Part shown: positions 25,191 through 34,587 of the stretch, in pieces
How the letters are laid out: each line of letters opens with the position of its first letter
Numbering within the stretch: position 1 is the stretch's first letter
NCBI RefSeq assembly: GCF_025567165.1
Contig: NZ_JAOQKC010000017.1
Location: forward strand, 8,623-72,622
DNA length: 64,000 bases
Direction: 5' to 3'
Origin: Laedolimicola ammoniilytica
Lineage (GTDB): Bacteria > Bacillota > Clostridia > Lachnospirales > Lachnospiraceae
Notes under the pieces: model-generated
What the model was told of the DNA's origin: nothing
The model's database searches: none
Seen by the model: only the letters and a program-made list of their open reading frames with translations
Position numbers and translations under genes: made by a program

Positions 25191-26193
25191 GTTCCGCTTC
25201 CTTCTCTTCCTCCACAGAAGCCCGTTTCGCCCGCACCAGCATGGCGCGCAGCTCACAGAGCTCATAGGTCAGCCGTTTCCAGCCCCGACGCATACAGAAA
25301 TGAATCATCTGATAATCCAGGGCCTTAAGCGCCGCGTTCGCTCCCGCGCTGTGGAGTTCCGCGTCCCGGCAATACCGATCTATCACTTCCAGTTTTTCCT
25401 TTTTTGTCCGCTCTTCATCAAAGGGCAGGCCCTCCACGTCGTCCAGCACATCCTGAATCAGGCGCGCGTTGATGACGCCGCTCTCATCCTCATGGCCCGC
25501 CAGCTCCCGGTAAAAATCGCTGGTCTCCCGCCAGATGCACTTGGCCAGGGCCAGCCGATTCTCCCGTTTCTGGGAGGACAGGCTCTCCCCGGTCTCGTCC
25601 TGCATATAATGGCAGAGCGGAGCCTTGACCAGCGCGATGCCGTCCGTCTTCCGCAGATAATCCAGGTTAAACAGCAGATCCTCGCCCAGACTTAAGGACT
25701 CGTCAAACCGGCCCGCCAGTTCCCGCTTGTAAAGCTTGTTCCAGGGCATATTTAAAAACCCCTGGCCGTAGAGCGCCAGAAAATTTTCCTCGCCGTTCTG
25801 CCCCGGCACCTCCGGAATCCGAATCACGTCTCTTCCCTGATAGTGATGGTGGAAGCCGCAGATGGCGATGTCGCCCTCCCCGATTCCGTCCAGCAGCTTC
25901 TCCACCATATCCGGCTCCACATAATCATCGCTGTCCGTGAAAATCAGGTACTCTCCCTTCGCTTCCCGAATCCCTGCGTTCCGGGCGGAGGACACGCCTC
26001 CGTTCTCCTTGTGAATCACCCGGATCCGCGCGTCATGCCCGGCCAGCTCCCTGCAGAGCTCCCCGGATCCGTCCGGCGAACCGTCATCCACCAGAAGAAT
26101 TTCCAGATCCGCTGCGGTCTGATTTTGCAGGCTCTCCACACAGCGCGTCAGCGTGTCTCTGCTCTTGTATACCGGTACAATTATACTTACCAT
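25183..26193 (-). CDS. GT2 family glycosyltransferase
   Basis: 336 residues with SIIVPVYKSRDTL, LLVDDGSPDGS, HKENGGVSSARNAG and FTDSDDYVEP, a complete GT2 active-site set, followed by SLGEDLLFNLDYL. The ribosome site AGAGGGGATTGCA precedes the ATG. It follows the flippase gene by 23 bp and leads the GT2 trio. Role inferred from context: assembly of an oligosaccharide unit that the flippase exports. Confidence 0.84.
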   Translation of the reverse strand: MVSIIVPVYKSRDTLTRCVESLQNQTAADLEILLVDDGSPDGSGELCRELAGHDARIRVIHKENGGVSSARNAGIREAKGEYLIFTDSDDYVEPDMVEKLLDGIGEGDIAICGFHHHYQGRDVIRIPEVPGQNGEENFLALYGQGFLNMPWNKLYKRELAGRFDESLSLGEDLLFNLDYLRKTDGIALVKAPLCHYMQDETGESLSSQKRENRLALAKCIWRETSDFYRELAGHEDESGVINARLIQDVLDDVEGLPFDEERTKKEKLEVIDRYCRDAELHSAGANAALKALDYQMIHFCMRRGWKRLTYELCELRAMLVRAKRASVEEEKEAEHE

Positions 26194-26216
26194 TGCAATC
26201 CCCTCTCACAACTCGG

Positions 26217-27743
26217 TTATTTTCTTACCAGTTTACTACGAATCAGGTTCAGGACCATCTGCCGCTCGGAAGCGCGCAGAACCACAAAGAAATTCACCAC
26301 CAGCGCCAGGATACCGGACGCGATCCCCACCGCGAACAGCTTCACCCAGCCGTCGATGGTAAAAAACAGCTCAAAGGGCAGCACCACCAGACAAATCAGC
26401 CCGATGGACACCAGTCCCATAAAAATATCTCCGTAAAAGGTATACCATTTCACCTGCAGACAGCGCGCCGCGTACAGGGGCGTAAAAATCAGATTCCGCA
26501 GGATACCGTATACCATGCTCACGCCCACGATGGCGTACATTCCCAGCTCCGTGGTCTCCAACAGCACGAACACTGTGGCTACCGTCAGGGCGCCGCTTCC
26601 CACGATCACCAGGGAATTCAGCTTCACCCGCTTGGTAATCAGAAATACATGGTACAGCACCTGGATACTGGCGCTCACAAACAGAGTACCCACATTCAGC
26701 ATAGCCAGAATATAGAGCTCTCTGGCATTCTGGGTTCTGCCCACCCACAGCTCAAAAAAGTTTCTGCCGAACACAGTCAGAAAGGCGATGGGAATGCTGA
26801 TGATAAAAATCATAATGCGGTCTGCACTGGAAATAATTTCCAAAAGCTGCTTTTTGTCCTCTTTTGCATAGGCAATCGTCATCTGCGGATTGAAAACGCC
26901 CGCGATGGTTCCCATCAGGTTCGAAATCACCTCCGGAATCTGGGTGGAGATGGAAATCGTCGTCATGGCCGCGGAGCTCACCATAATATTGGCAATGGAC
27001 GTATTCAGGCCGTCCAGCAGCAGCTGGCCCAGACGCGTCACCGAATTCCAGGCTCCCAGGGAGACCAGCTCCCAGATCTTGCTCCAGCGGAAATCCCGGA
27101 GCCGAAGCTTCATTTCCGGCAGAAGCTTTCTCGTAAAGGTCAGGTTCGCGATGGCCTGAATCACGGTGGAGCAGACCGACGCGCAGCCCACGTAAAACAG
27201 ATAGGGCTTAAAGCACAGATAGCAGACCGACAGCACCGCCAGACGCGTCAGCTCGCCCAGAATCGTGGAAATAGAGCTCAATTCCAGCCGATCCTTACTG
27301 TAGGAAGCCACACTGAATACGCTGGTCACAATGCTGATCAGGAAATTCAGAAAGATAAAGAAAAACAGCATCTGAATATCCGTCACGCTGGCTGTCTCCG
27401 GTATCTGGAAAATTCTTCCTATATACAGTACCACGAAGAGGGCCGGGAGCATGAAAACCACCGCCATCAGCACATTGGCAAAGAAGACCGATGAGAAATA
27501 CTCCTCCGCCTCCTGCTGCTCGTTCCGGTGAATCCGGATGGTAATGAAGCGGCTGGCCATGGTATTCAGGGCTGACACCACGATCTGCGCCGCCGACACA
27601 AACTTATTGGCGATGTCCGTAAACCCGTAGGCATTGGGGATCATCGCCTCGATGACCGGCACCAGCACGAAGCCCAGGAGCATATTGACTCCGAAGGCCA
27701 GCAGCTGGGCCGTCATATTGATCGCTACTCGTTTTTTATTCAT
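26217..27743 (-). CDS. Wzx-like polysaccharide flippase (MOP superfamily)
   Basis: 508 residues with twelve to fourteen hydrophobic helices, beginning NMTAQLLAFGVNMLLGFVLVP, the usual first helix of oligosaccharide flippases. Charged cytoplasmic loops occur at regular intervals. Known: Wzx proteins move undecaprenyl-linked repeat units across the membrane. GGAGAATAGT precedes the ATG. It lies between a DUF2142 protein and three GT2s; no Wzy polymerase is identified here, unless the DUF2142 protein acts in that step. MurJ is unlikely given the cluster. Confidence 0.85.
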   Translation of the reverse strand: MNKKRVAINMTAQLLAFGVNMLLGFVLVPVIEAMIPNAYGFTDIANKFVSAAQIVVSALNTMASRFITIRIHRNEQQEAEEYFSSVFFANVLMAVVFMLPALFVVLYIGRIFQIPETASVTDIQMLFFFIFLNFLISIVTSVFSVASYSKDRLELSSISTILGELTRLAVLSVCYLCFKPYLFYVGCASVCSTVIQAIANLTFTRKLLPEMKLRLRDFRWSKIWELVSLGAWNSVTRLGQLLLDGLNTSIANIMVSSAAMTTISISTQIPEVISNLMGTIAGVFNPQMTIAYAKEDKKQLLEIISSADRIMIFIISIPIAFLTVFGRNFFELWVGRTQNARELYILAMLNVGTLFVSASIQVLYHVFLITKRVKLNSLVIVGSGALTVATVFVLLETTELGMYAIVGVSMVYGILRNLIFTPLYAARCLQVKWYTFYGDIFMGLVSIGLICLVVLPFELFFTIDGWVKLFAVGIASGILALVVNFFVVLRASERQMVLNLIRSKLVRK

Positions 27744-27771
27744 ACTATTCTCCAGAGCGCTGTGCTGTTTC

Positions 27772-30480
27772 CTACAGAATCAACACCGCTTTAATCAGGT
27801 AGATGACCGTCAGAAGCTGTCCCACCAGGCCCGCGTACATCAGGCCCTTTTTCGCAGAACCCTTCCAGGTCAGGCGGCCGTTCCGAAGCAACAGCATCAG
27901 GGCCGGCATAAAGGGGATGAAATAACGTCCCTGCACGCCCTCGATGGAAATGTGATCCCGGGGCGTCCAGGTCAGCAGCATGCCCGCCAGAATCACGCCC
28001 GCGCAGGCCGCGCAGACCAAAGCAATCCACCATTTCTGGCCGATCCGCACATACTGGGGCTCGTCCTTCTGCCGCATGGCCGACAGCACCAGCAGCAGCC
28101 AGAACAGCATGGGAATCACTTCCGATATCTCAATTTCCACCCAGCCCATCTTCTGTCCCACCAGGGACATCAGGTAAAAGGAGATCTTATCCGCCACGGT
28201 ATTGGCCATCACACGAATCAGCTCCAGCGGCTGGGACAGGAAATAGCCCAGCGTGTAAGCGGAGGTCGTGGAAGAACCCACGGTGGCCGTGGCCTCTGTG
28301 GTGGTCGCGATGTAATTGACCGCCACGGCGTTCTTATTCAGGAACGCCAGCACCGGCAGCAGACACAGGCACAGGATACAGAAGCCCCGCTTTCCTCTTC
28401 CGCCGAACTGCTTCGCCGGGATCAGAAGGGCCAGCAGCGCCAGCGGCAGATAGACGCCGCTCTTTCCGTAGATCATCACGATGCTTAAGATACCCATCAC
28501 CAGGATTTCTCCCGGCTTCGCCGGTTCTTCCCGGTAAGCCAGCGCGATGCAATAGCAGATAAACAGGAAAATCACGCCTGTAATCACCGCGTCATAGGAG
28601 AAGGAGGTACACTGCTGCAGATTCATGGGCAGAATCGCCAGCAGGAACAGGGTAATCTTTCCGAAGGGCAGCTTCTTCATGCCGAAATACGTCATCAGGG
28701 CAAAGAACAGAAGGCTGCACCACCGGGCCAACAGCAGCATCGGCACCGTTCCCAGATGCAAAAGCCGCGCCAGGCTCATGCCCAGGATGGCCGGCAGATA
28801 CACCACCATCGGCGCGTCCGTCACAGAGGTGGCGTCCGCCTCCACCAGACGGTCGTCCTGCACCATCGTAAACAGGCCGTCATAGATATTCTTATAATTT
28901 TCCAGACTAGGCTCGGATGTGAAGGTCAGCTCCGCGTCGTCCGCCCGCTTATAGCACTTGTTTTCTCCGGCGGATTCAATCCCCAGAAGGGTATTGGACT
29001 GTCGGTAGGTCATGTCGATATGATAAGACTCGTCCGGCGTCATATAGGGCGTAATCAGGAAATTATACAGCACGCCCAGGCAGAGAATCGTGAAGAGAAA
29101 GACCCGCTCGATTCTCGTCTTCCGGATAAAGACCAGATAATAAAAGCCTGCGCACATGATTTCCGCAAAAAGGAACATGCCAAAGAAATATTTCTTCAGG
29201 AACAGGTTAAAATAGGTGTGCGCGTTCATGCTGAGGCGTCTCGTACTTTCCACGCCGTTCACGTACAGCGCATTGTCCTCATAATAGCCCTCCGGCGTCA
29301 CAATCACGGACAGGCCGGAATCCAGAAGCTCTTCTGAGAAATGCAGCTTCACCTCATAGGTGTGTCCCTTACTATCCGTCTGGGACTTGTCGAAAATCAG
29401 GCCCATATACTGGCCGTCCAGCAGCCCTGCCCCATTGATATCCGCCGCGCAGAGCAGCGTTCCCCGGGTCGATAAGTCGGCGTCCTCGCCGGACGCGGCC
29501 GCCTCTGTCACATCGTAGACCTCCGCGTGAATCGTACCCTCACCTGTGAAATCCACGCCCAGATCCATCCGGACGCCGAGACCCACCAGCTGGTTCTCCT
29601 CTGTAGTGTAATACTGGGTCAGATCCTGCGTATCAGCAGTCACGGGCAGCAGCTCATGGTTGTCCTTCATGACCACTTCCCGGTGGGTGCTGTTCATGGC
29701 TTTCCGGATCTGTACGTCGTACACGTATAGGAACAGAAGCGCCGTGATAAAGAGCAGCAGCCCGAGCCCCAGAAGCTTCTGATATCGCCGGAAGAATCTC
29801 TTTGCGGTCTCCGAAAGCTTCGCCAGCTTCTCCCTGCGGGCCGAAGCCCGTTGTCCGGTCTCTTCCTTCTCTGTCCCGCCTGCCACCAGGAAAAACATGG
29901 CTCCCAGCAGCGCCAGCATCAGCGTGGTCAGAAACGGCTTTTTCACATAATGTACCTGAGTCCGGTATACCGCGTTGAAAATCAGATTCTTCTCCAGCGC
30001 CTGTCCGTCCTCGTAGGAGGTTCCCGCCGTCTCCGTCTCTGTGTTGAGCCAGATATAGGGACCTTCCTCTATATTTTTTCCGGTAATCACCACCGTAATC
30101 GCCTGATTCACCGGCTCATTTTCAAAATCCACACCCCAGAAGCCCTCGGCTCCCAGATCCTTCAGATCATAGACCGCGTCCGCCAGCAGTTCCTGCGTAT
30201 CGGAATCATAGGCCGCGATCTCAATCTCGCCACGGGTCAGCACCCCGCCGTCTGCCGTAAAATAAAAAGAAAGCTGGCTTAACGCCTGGGCATCCGTCAG
30301 GTATTCAAATCTCAGCTCTGTCTTATCTGTAATTGCTTCCGTCTTCAGTTTCAGGGAAGGCTTTCCAATTCCTTCCAGTCCCCTCGATTCCAGTCTGTCA
30401 TGGGGCATAAGGACAGACACGGCAAAATAGAGTATGCAGAGTACTGCATACCCTACTGCCCATTTTCTCCTATTCTCCAA
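27772..30480 (-). CDS. DUF2142 family large membrane protein
   Basis: About 902 residues. One N-terminal helix is followed by extracellular stretches rich in beta-type sequence, then about ten helices in the C-terminal half. The family hallmark, ITPYMTPDESYHIDM, lies in the loop after a helix near the middle, where DUF2142 proteins have PDExxH; this resembles GT-C active-site loops. TTG at 30480 has GGAG seven bases upstream; a GTG two codons earlier is the alternative. Both overlap the HPr gene end. Probably a GT-C-type sugar transferase or polymer-assembly protein. Confidence 0.75.
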   Translation of the reverse strand: MENRRKWAVGYAVLCILYFAVSVLMPHDRLESRGLEGIGKPSLKLKTEAITDKTELRFEYLTDAQALSQLSFYFTADGGVLTRGEIEIAAYDSDTQELLADAVYDLKDLGAEGFWGVDFENEPVNQAITVVITGKNIEEGPYIWLNTETETAGTSYEDGQALEKNLIFNAVYRTQVHYVKKPFLTTLMLALLGAMFFLVAGGTEKEETGQRASARREKLAKLSETAKRFFRRYQKLLGLGLLLFITALLFLYVYDVQIRKAMNSTHREVVMKDNHELLPVTADTQDLTQYYTTEENQLVGLGVRMDLGVDFTGEGTIHAEVYDVTEAAASGEDADLSTRGTLLCAADINGAGLLDGQYMGLIFDKSQTDSKGHTYEVKLHFSEELLDSGLSVIVTPEGYYEDNALYVNGVESTRRLSMNAHTYFNLFLKKYFFGMFLFAEIMCAGFYYLVFIRKTRIERVFLFTILCLGVLYNFLITPYMTPDESYHIDMTYRQSNTLLGIESAGENKCYKRADDAELTFTSEPSLENYKNIYDGLFTMVQDDRLVEADATSVTDAPMVVYLPAILGMSLARLLHLGTVPMLLLARWCSLLFFALMTYFGMKKLPFGKITLFLLAILPMNLQQCTSFSYDAVITGVIFLFICYCIALAYREEPAKPGEILVMGILSIVMIYGKSGVYLPLALLALLIPAKQFGGRGKRGFCILCLCLLPVLAFLNKNAVAVNYIATTTEATATVGSSTTSAYTLGYFLSQPLELIRVMANTVADKISFYLMSLVGQKMGWVEIEISEVIPMLFWLLLVLSAMRQKDEPQYVRIGQKWWIALVCAACAGVILAGMLLTWTPRDHISIEGVQGRYFIPFMPALMLLLRNGRLTWKGSAKKGLMYAGLVGQLLTVIYLIKAVLIL

Positions 30481-30733
30481 GTCCACTCTCCACAGCCTCT
30501 ACCATTGCGGTCAGAGCTTCTTTTTCGTCCGCGCCCTCGCAGTGAAACTCGATCTCATCGCCGGATTTCACGCAGGCTCCCAGTACGCTTAAGACACTCT
30601 TCGCGTTGGCCGTCGTGTGACCGAAGGTGAAGGTCACTGCCGAGCGGAACTGCATTGCTGTCTTGCAGAGGATGCCTGCCGGACGTAAATGTAATCCTGT
30701 CGGATTGGTGATCGTTACTTTTTGACTTACCAT
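30470..30733 (-). CDS. ptsH: HPr-family phosphocarrier protein
   Basis: 87 residues, the normal HPr length. The active histidine is H15 in GLHLRPAG, with R17 beside it. S46, the HPr-kinase site, is present in AKSVLSVLG. It therefore has both regulatory and PTS phosphorylation sites. GGGAGGCAGACAGC precedes the ATG. Lying after cdaR and overlapping a glycan membrane gene is unusual for the general HPr, which normally sits with ptsI. It may be a second HPr or the genome's only one. Confidence 0.88.
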   Translation of the reverse strand: MVSQKVTITNPTGLHLRPAGILCKTAMQFRSAVTFTFGHTTANAKSVLSVLGACVKSGDEIEFHCEGADEKEALTAMVEAVESGLGE

Positions 30734-30750
30734 GCTGTCTGCCTCCCGTT

Positions 30751-32262
30751 CTACTCTGTTTTGGTGTCGCTTTTTTTATTCTCTCCCACTGTGTCCCCGG
30801 CTGTACTGCTGCTGCCTGAGGACTCTGCGGTGTTGTTACCTGTGGTATTGCTGCCGGTACTGTCGCTGCCGCTTCCCGTGCCGGTCGTACCGGTTCCGGT
30901 GCTGCTATTGCTGTTCCCGGCCGTGCTGCTTCCGGAGCTGCCCGTGGTACTGCCGCTGCTATCCGTACTGTCGGAGCTGCCCGTGTTCTTATCTTTCTCC
31001 GAAGATGTGCTGCCGGCTTTCACCAGCTCAAAAGCCACCTCCGTCTCCTGCACCAGACTGTATGTACTGTCCGGAAACGTCACGCTCAAAGCCGCCGTAT
31101 AGCTTCCGGCTTTGGAATATTCTTCCAGGTTCAGAGACAGGGCCACATCGTCCGCCTTCAGGCTTTCCAGCTCCGCCACGGGAGCGCTGACGGAGATCTC
31201 CACGGTCTCTGTGTCACCGAAGTCCACCTCATAGCCTTTGGGCACATTCTGCACGCCGATCCTGCCCACCGGAATCTCCAGGGTCTTCTCCTGGTTCTTC
31301 TCAATCTCCACGCTGACGGCCACAGTCGCATCTGCCTCGTCCGCCAGCCGGATGCCATCCGGCAGATACTGGGTAATATCCAGGGTCTGCTGCGTGCTCT
31401 CCGTCAGGCCGTCGATATTCAGGGCTTCATCCGGAATTGCAATGGCTGTTACCTGGCTGATCTTTTCCGAAGATCCCGCTATCTTCACCGTCTCCGGCTT
31501 GTAGGAAATGGTTCCCAGGTTGTAGCCGTCCGCCGGTGTGCCCGTATGTCCGATGGTCAGGGACACGGTTTTGGTACGGAGCATGGTGATGGTCACATCC
31601 ATGCCGTCCGTCTTTCCGGTGTATTCCAGATAGGTGGTATCCACTGCCTCGCCGTCGCTGTTCAGCACGTTCAGCTTGCCGTGGATCGTCCGGTCGGAGT
31701 TGACGCCGGTGGTCTTGATCTCCACCTCCACCCGCTTGATCTTCGCAATCACAGAAGCCGGGCCGTTGATCTGAATCAGGCTCTGTTCCGGAAGGGCTGC
31801 GCCGATCATGTAGCCGTCCGCCACCTTGCCGTTCTGCTTCACCACCACGTTAAACTGCTCGGATGCCGCGTCTTCCACGCTGATTACCACATTTTCGCGG
31901 CTCATATTGATATCCGCAGTCCGGATATTCTTATTGCTGCAGCTGACCTCGATACCTACCAGGTCGTTGTACTTGATACTCTTCTGCATATCGGCTGTCG
32001 CCGTGAAATCTTCGATATTCAGATCCCGGAGAATGGATTTCTTTCCCCAGACCCGCAGGCTGATGACGTCGCTTCCATCCTCGATCTTATATACCTTTCC
32101 CTGATCGGTAACTACATTTTCATTGAGCATGGTGACCTGAACCGGTGAAAAATCCCTGTATGTATAGGGATCGTCAATATTCATGACAACCAGCCAGAGC
32201 ATAATGGCCGCAACCACGGAAAGGAGCTTGAGCGTCAGGTTATTTGTCAGCATTTTCTTCAT
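30751..32262 (-). CDS. cdaR: CdaR, YbbR-domain regulator of the diadenylate cyclase
   Basis: 503 residues: an N-terminal anchor helix (LTLKLLSVVAAIMLWLVV), then three or four YbbR repeats of about 80 residues outside the membrane. A tail of about 90 residues (from about 412) is almost entirely Ser, Thr, Gly, Asn and Asp. CdaR binds CdaA and modulates its c-di-AMP synthesis. The gene overlaps cdaA by 23 nt. The low-complexity tail is not part of the usual domain set; it could be a flexible wall-spanning linker or a target for O-glycosylation. Confidence 0.88.
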   Translation of the reverse strand: MKKMLTNNLTLKLLSVVAAIMLWLVVMNIDDPYTYRDFSPVQVTMLNENVVTDQGKVYKIEDGSDVISLRVWGKKSILRDLNIEDFTATADMQKSIKYNDLVGIEVSCSNKNIRTADINMSRENVVISVEDAASEQFNVVVKQNGKVADGYMIGAALPEQSLIQINGPASVIAKIKRVEVEIKTTGVNSDRTIHGKLNVLNSDGEAVDTTYLEYTGKTDGMDVTITMLRTKTVSLTIGHTGTPADGYNLGTISYKPETVKIAGSSEKISQVTAIAIPDEALNIDGLTESTQQTLDITQYLPDGIRLADEADATVAVSVEIEKNQEKTLEIPVGRIGVQNVPKGYEVDFGDTETVEISVSAPVAELESLKADDVALSLNLEEYSKAGSYTAALSVTFPDSTYSLVQETEVAFELVKAGSTSSEKDKNTGSSDSTDSSGSTTGSSGSSTAGNSNSSTGTGTTGTGSGSDSTGSNTTGNNTAESSGSSSTAGDTVGENKKSDTKTE

Positions 32263-33118
32263 GCTTTTTCACCCGTCCTTTCCATAATCTGAATCTGCCC
32301 GTATCCTGGGCCTTATCCTGTGCTGCCACCAGCTGGGCCCGGAGATCGTCCTGAGTCAGATTGCGCTTGATATCGCCTTCCATGGCCACTGACACGGCTC
32401 CGGTCTCCTCAGACACCACGATGGTCAGGGAATCGGTCACCTCGCTGATTCCCACAGCCGCCCGGTGCCGGGTTCCCAGCTCCTTGCTCAGGAACAGGTT
32501 GTCGGACAGCGGCAGATAGCAGGTAGCCGACACGATCCGGTCGCCGCGGATAATCACCGCGCCGTCATGCAGCGGCGTATTTTTTTCAAAGATATTAATC
32601 AGAAGCTGACTGGTAATCACAGAATCCAGCGTAATGCCGGTCCGCTCATACTCGTTCAGCGGCGTCTTCTTCTCTATGACAATCAATGCGCCGGTCTTTA
32701 CCTTGGCCATCTCAAAGACTGCTTTTACCAGCTCATTGACCGTCTTGTCACTGAATCTGGCCTCCGTCTCCTTCGAACTGTCGAAGTTGAACACCGAGCT
32801 GATGATATTCTGGCGTCCCAGCTGCTCCAGCGCCTTTCGAAGCTCTGGCTGGAATACGATCACCAGAGCGGTAATTCCCAGGCTGAAGATGTTCTTACCC
32901 AGCCACAGGATCGTATTCAGGCGGAAAGCCCAGGCCACGAAGATGAAAACCAGAAGCACTGCAAAGCCCTTCAGAAGCACCCAGGCCCTGGTCTTCTTGA
33001 TCCACACCATGATTTCATACAGCAGAAAAGACAGTATAATCACATCCAGCAGATCATTCCAGTGGATGGTATTAAAGGATACATATTGATTGATGAAGTT
33101 CCAGATTGAACTGTGCAC
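32240..33118 (-). CDS. cdaA: Diadenylate cyclase CdaA
   Basis: 292 residues. Three N-terminal helices are followed by the DAC domain with catalytic LHDGAVIIRGD and GTRHRAAVG (DGA and RHR motifs). It condenses two ATP to cyclic di-AMP, which controls potassium and osmolyte transport and wall homeostasis. The start is GTG at 33118 with AGAGGATG upstream. The canonical third gene, glmM, is not next to cdaR; HPr and a glycan cluster follow instead. Confidence 0.92.
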   Translation of the reverse strand: MHSSIWNFINQYVSFNTIHWNDLLDVIILSFLLYEIMVWIKKTRAWVLLKGFAVLLVFIFVAWAFRLNTILWLGKNIFSLGITALVIVFQPELRKALEQLGRQNIISSVFNFDSSKETEARFSDKTVNELVKAVFEMAKVKTGALIVIEKKTPLNEYERTGITLDSVITSQLLINIFEKNTPLHDGAVIIRGDRIVSATCYLPLSDNLFLSKELGTRHRAAVGISEVTDSLTIVVSEETGAVSVAMEGDIKRNLTQDDLRAQLVAAQDKAQDTGRFRLWKGRVKKHEENADK

Positions 33119-33148
33119 GTTTTCACATCCTCTCTGCCGCGGCGTAGC

Positions 33149-34120
33149 TTACCGTCTCGGCGAACTGCTTTTCTTTCTTCCGGAAGAAGTCTTCTTGTGT
33201 GTATTGATCTTTTTCACTTTCTTCTCCGAAACGGTGATGCTGATCTTCGGCACCGCCTTTACATAATAATAATACTCGTCATCTTCAAACTGTACATATT
33301 CCGTCCTGGTGTAATCCAGGCTGAATACCACAAGCTGCAGGATAAATGCCAGCACCGCGGATACCAGGCTGCCGACAATCACCGCAATCAGTCTGGGAGA
33401 AATTCCCAGTACCAGGCTGCCGGCCAGAAGCACGATCACATCTGTCACAGCTCCGGCCACGATGGCAATGGTCCACGCGTGATCCACCGACATCCGGCGA
33501 ATCATATAGACCACCACGATGGTCAGTGCAAAAGCCACCACGGTCAGAAGCATTTCCTTATTATTCAGTACATTATCCAGAAGATAGGTAATCTTCTCAG
33601 TCACAGTTCCGTTCTGGGTACCGCCCAGCATAGCTGTGTTCATGCCCAGATAGTGGAGCAGGAAGTAGACCACCGTGCCACAGGCCACCGGCACTGCCGC
33701 CGTGGGCGTCGCTGTCAGTCCCATGGCCAGCGGTACGACGTAGGGAATCTTCACCACAAAGGCAATGGGCGTCAGAAGCAGCAGATAGCCGTACTTGGGC
33801 GCTGTCCGGAAGAACAGCAGAAACATCACCGCGAATACCACGAAGGTGATGGCAAACACTTCGATGGAAAGGGCATAGGTGTGAAGCAGAATCAGAATCG
33901 CTCCGAACACCGCCGTCACATTGACCGGCAGGAAGGAACACAGAAGCGCCAGCACCAGGGAAATGCCCGGATTATCCAGCTTCTTCATAAAGCCCACATG
34001 ACTGTTGATCAACAGAAAGGCCACCAGCGCCAGTATGAACTTCAACACCGGATAAAGATAGATATCATATTTGCTCAGAAATAATTTCGCTTTTTCTCTA
34101 ATTTCCAGTAAGGTTTTCAT
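33149..34120 (-). CDS. Conserved polytopic membrane protein, unknown function
   Basis: 323 residues with about nine hydrophobic helices, then a basic, Ser/Lys-rich cytoplasmic tail (KKINTHKKTSSGRKKSS). An acidic-tyrosine stretch EDDEYYYYVKAVPKI lies between the last helix and the tail. I recognise no family motif. ATG has AGGAGCGGAAAGAC upstream and overlaps the preceding gene by 23 nt. Its fixed place directly ahead of cdaA suggests a role tied to envelope or c-di-AMP physiology. Confidence 0.7.
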   Translation of the reverse strand: MKTLLEIREKAKLFLSKYDIYLYPVLKFILALVAFLLINSHVGFMKKLDNPGISLVLALLCSFLPVNVTAVFGAILILLHTYALSIEVFAITFVVFAVMFLLFFRTAPKYGYLLLLTPIAFVVKIPYVVPLAMGLTATPTAAVPVACGTVVYFLLHYLGMNTAMLGGTQNGTVTEKITYLLDNVLNNKEMLLTVVAFALTIVVVYMIRRMSVDHAWTIAIVAGAVTDVIVLLAGSLVLGISPRLIAVIVGSLVSAVLAFILQLVVFSLDYTRTEYVQFEDDEYYYYVKAVPKISITVSEKKVKKINTHKKTSSGRKKSSSPRR

Positions 34121-34541
34121 GTCTTTCCGCTCCTTCTGCCGTAGTTCCGCCGCCTTCGGACTGGTAGATGTCCGATATCCGCTTCAGGATATGATTGTAG
34201 GCCGCCAGCTTTTTCCGGTTTTCCTGATACCGGTTATGATATGTCAGATATTGGATAATCAGATATACCCCCAGAAGGCTCAGATACAGCAGCGCAAGGC
34301 CTTTTCCCATCGCAGCCAGATCCATCTTATGAAGGTTCGTCATCAGATATTCCATTTTATAAAAGGCCCAGAGACTCACACACAGACAGAAAGCCACCGT
34401 GTAGGAGAACCACGCGCCTATCAGATGCAGACTGATATAGTCGCCCTTATAGAACCGGTTCATTTCCAGCGCTTTCTTTCCCTCGCCTGATTCGAAGGCT
34501 GCTGCTTTTGTCATAAGCCTGATTTTTTCTTCGTTTAGCAT
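34098..34541 (-). CDS. Small membrane protein, unknown function
   Basis: 147 residues with two clear hydrophobic helices (about residues 40-62 and 82-102) flanked by charged segments; the C-terminal part is a probable coiled coil beginning at RYQENRKKLAAYN. AAGGGGTACTT precedes the ATG. It overlaps the next membrane gene by 23 nt, so the two are coupled and may form a complex. No recognised domain. Confidence 0.7.
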   Translation of the reverse strand: MLNEEKIRLMTKAAAFESGEGKKALEMNRFYKGDYISLHLIGAWFSYTVAFCLCVSLWAFYKMEYLMTNLHKMDLAAMGKGLALLYLSLLGVYLIIQYLTYHNRYQENRKKLAAYNHILKRISDIYQSEGGGTTAEGAERHENLTGN

Positions 34542-34587
34542 AAGTACCCCTTATTATTCAATTCGAATCTAACTCAGTATAGCATAT

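Noticed and set aside
26193..27494. 433-codon plus-strand open frame
   Set aside because: Lies opposite the flippase gene; extreme Gln/His/Arg composition is the complement of a membrane-protein code.
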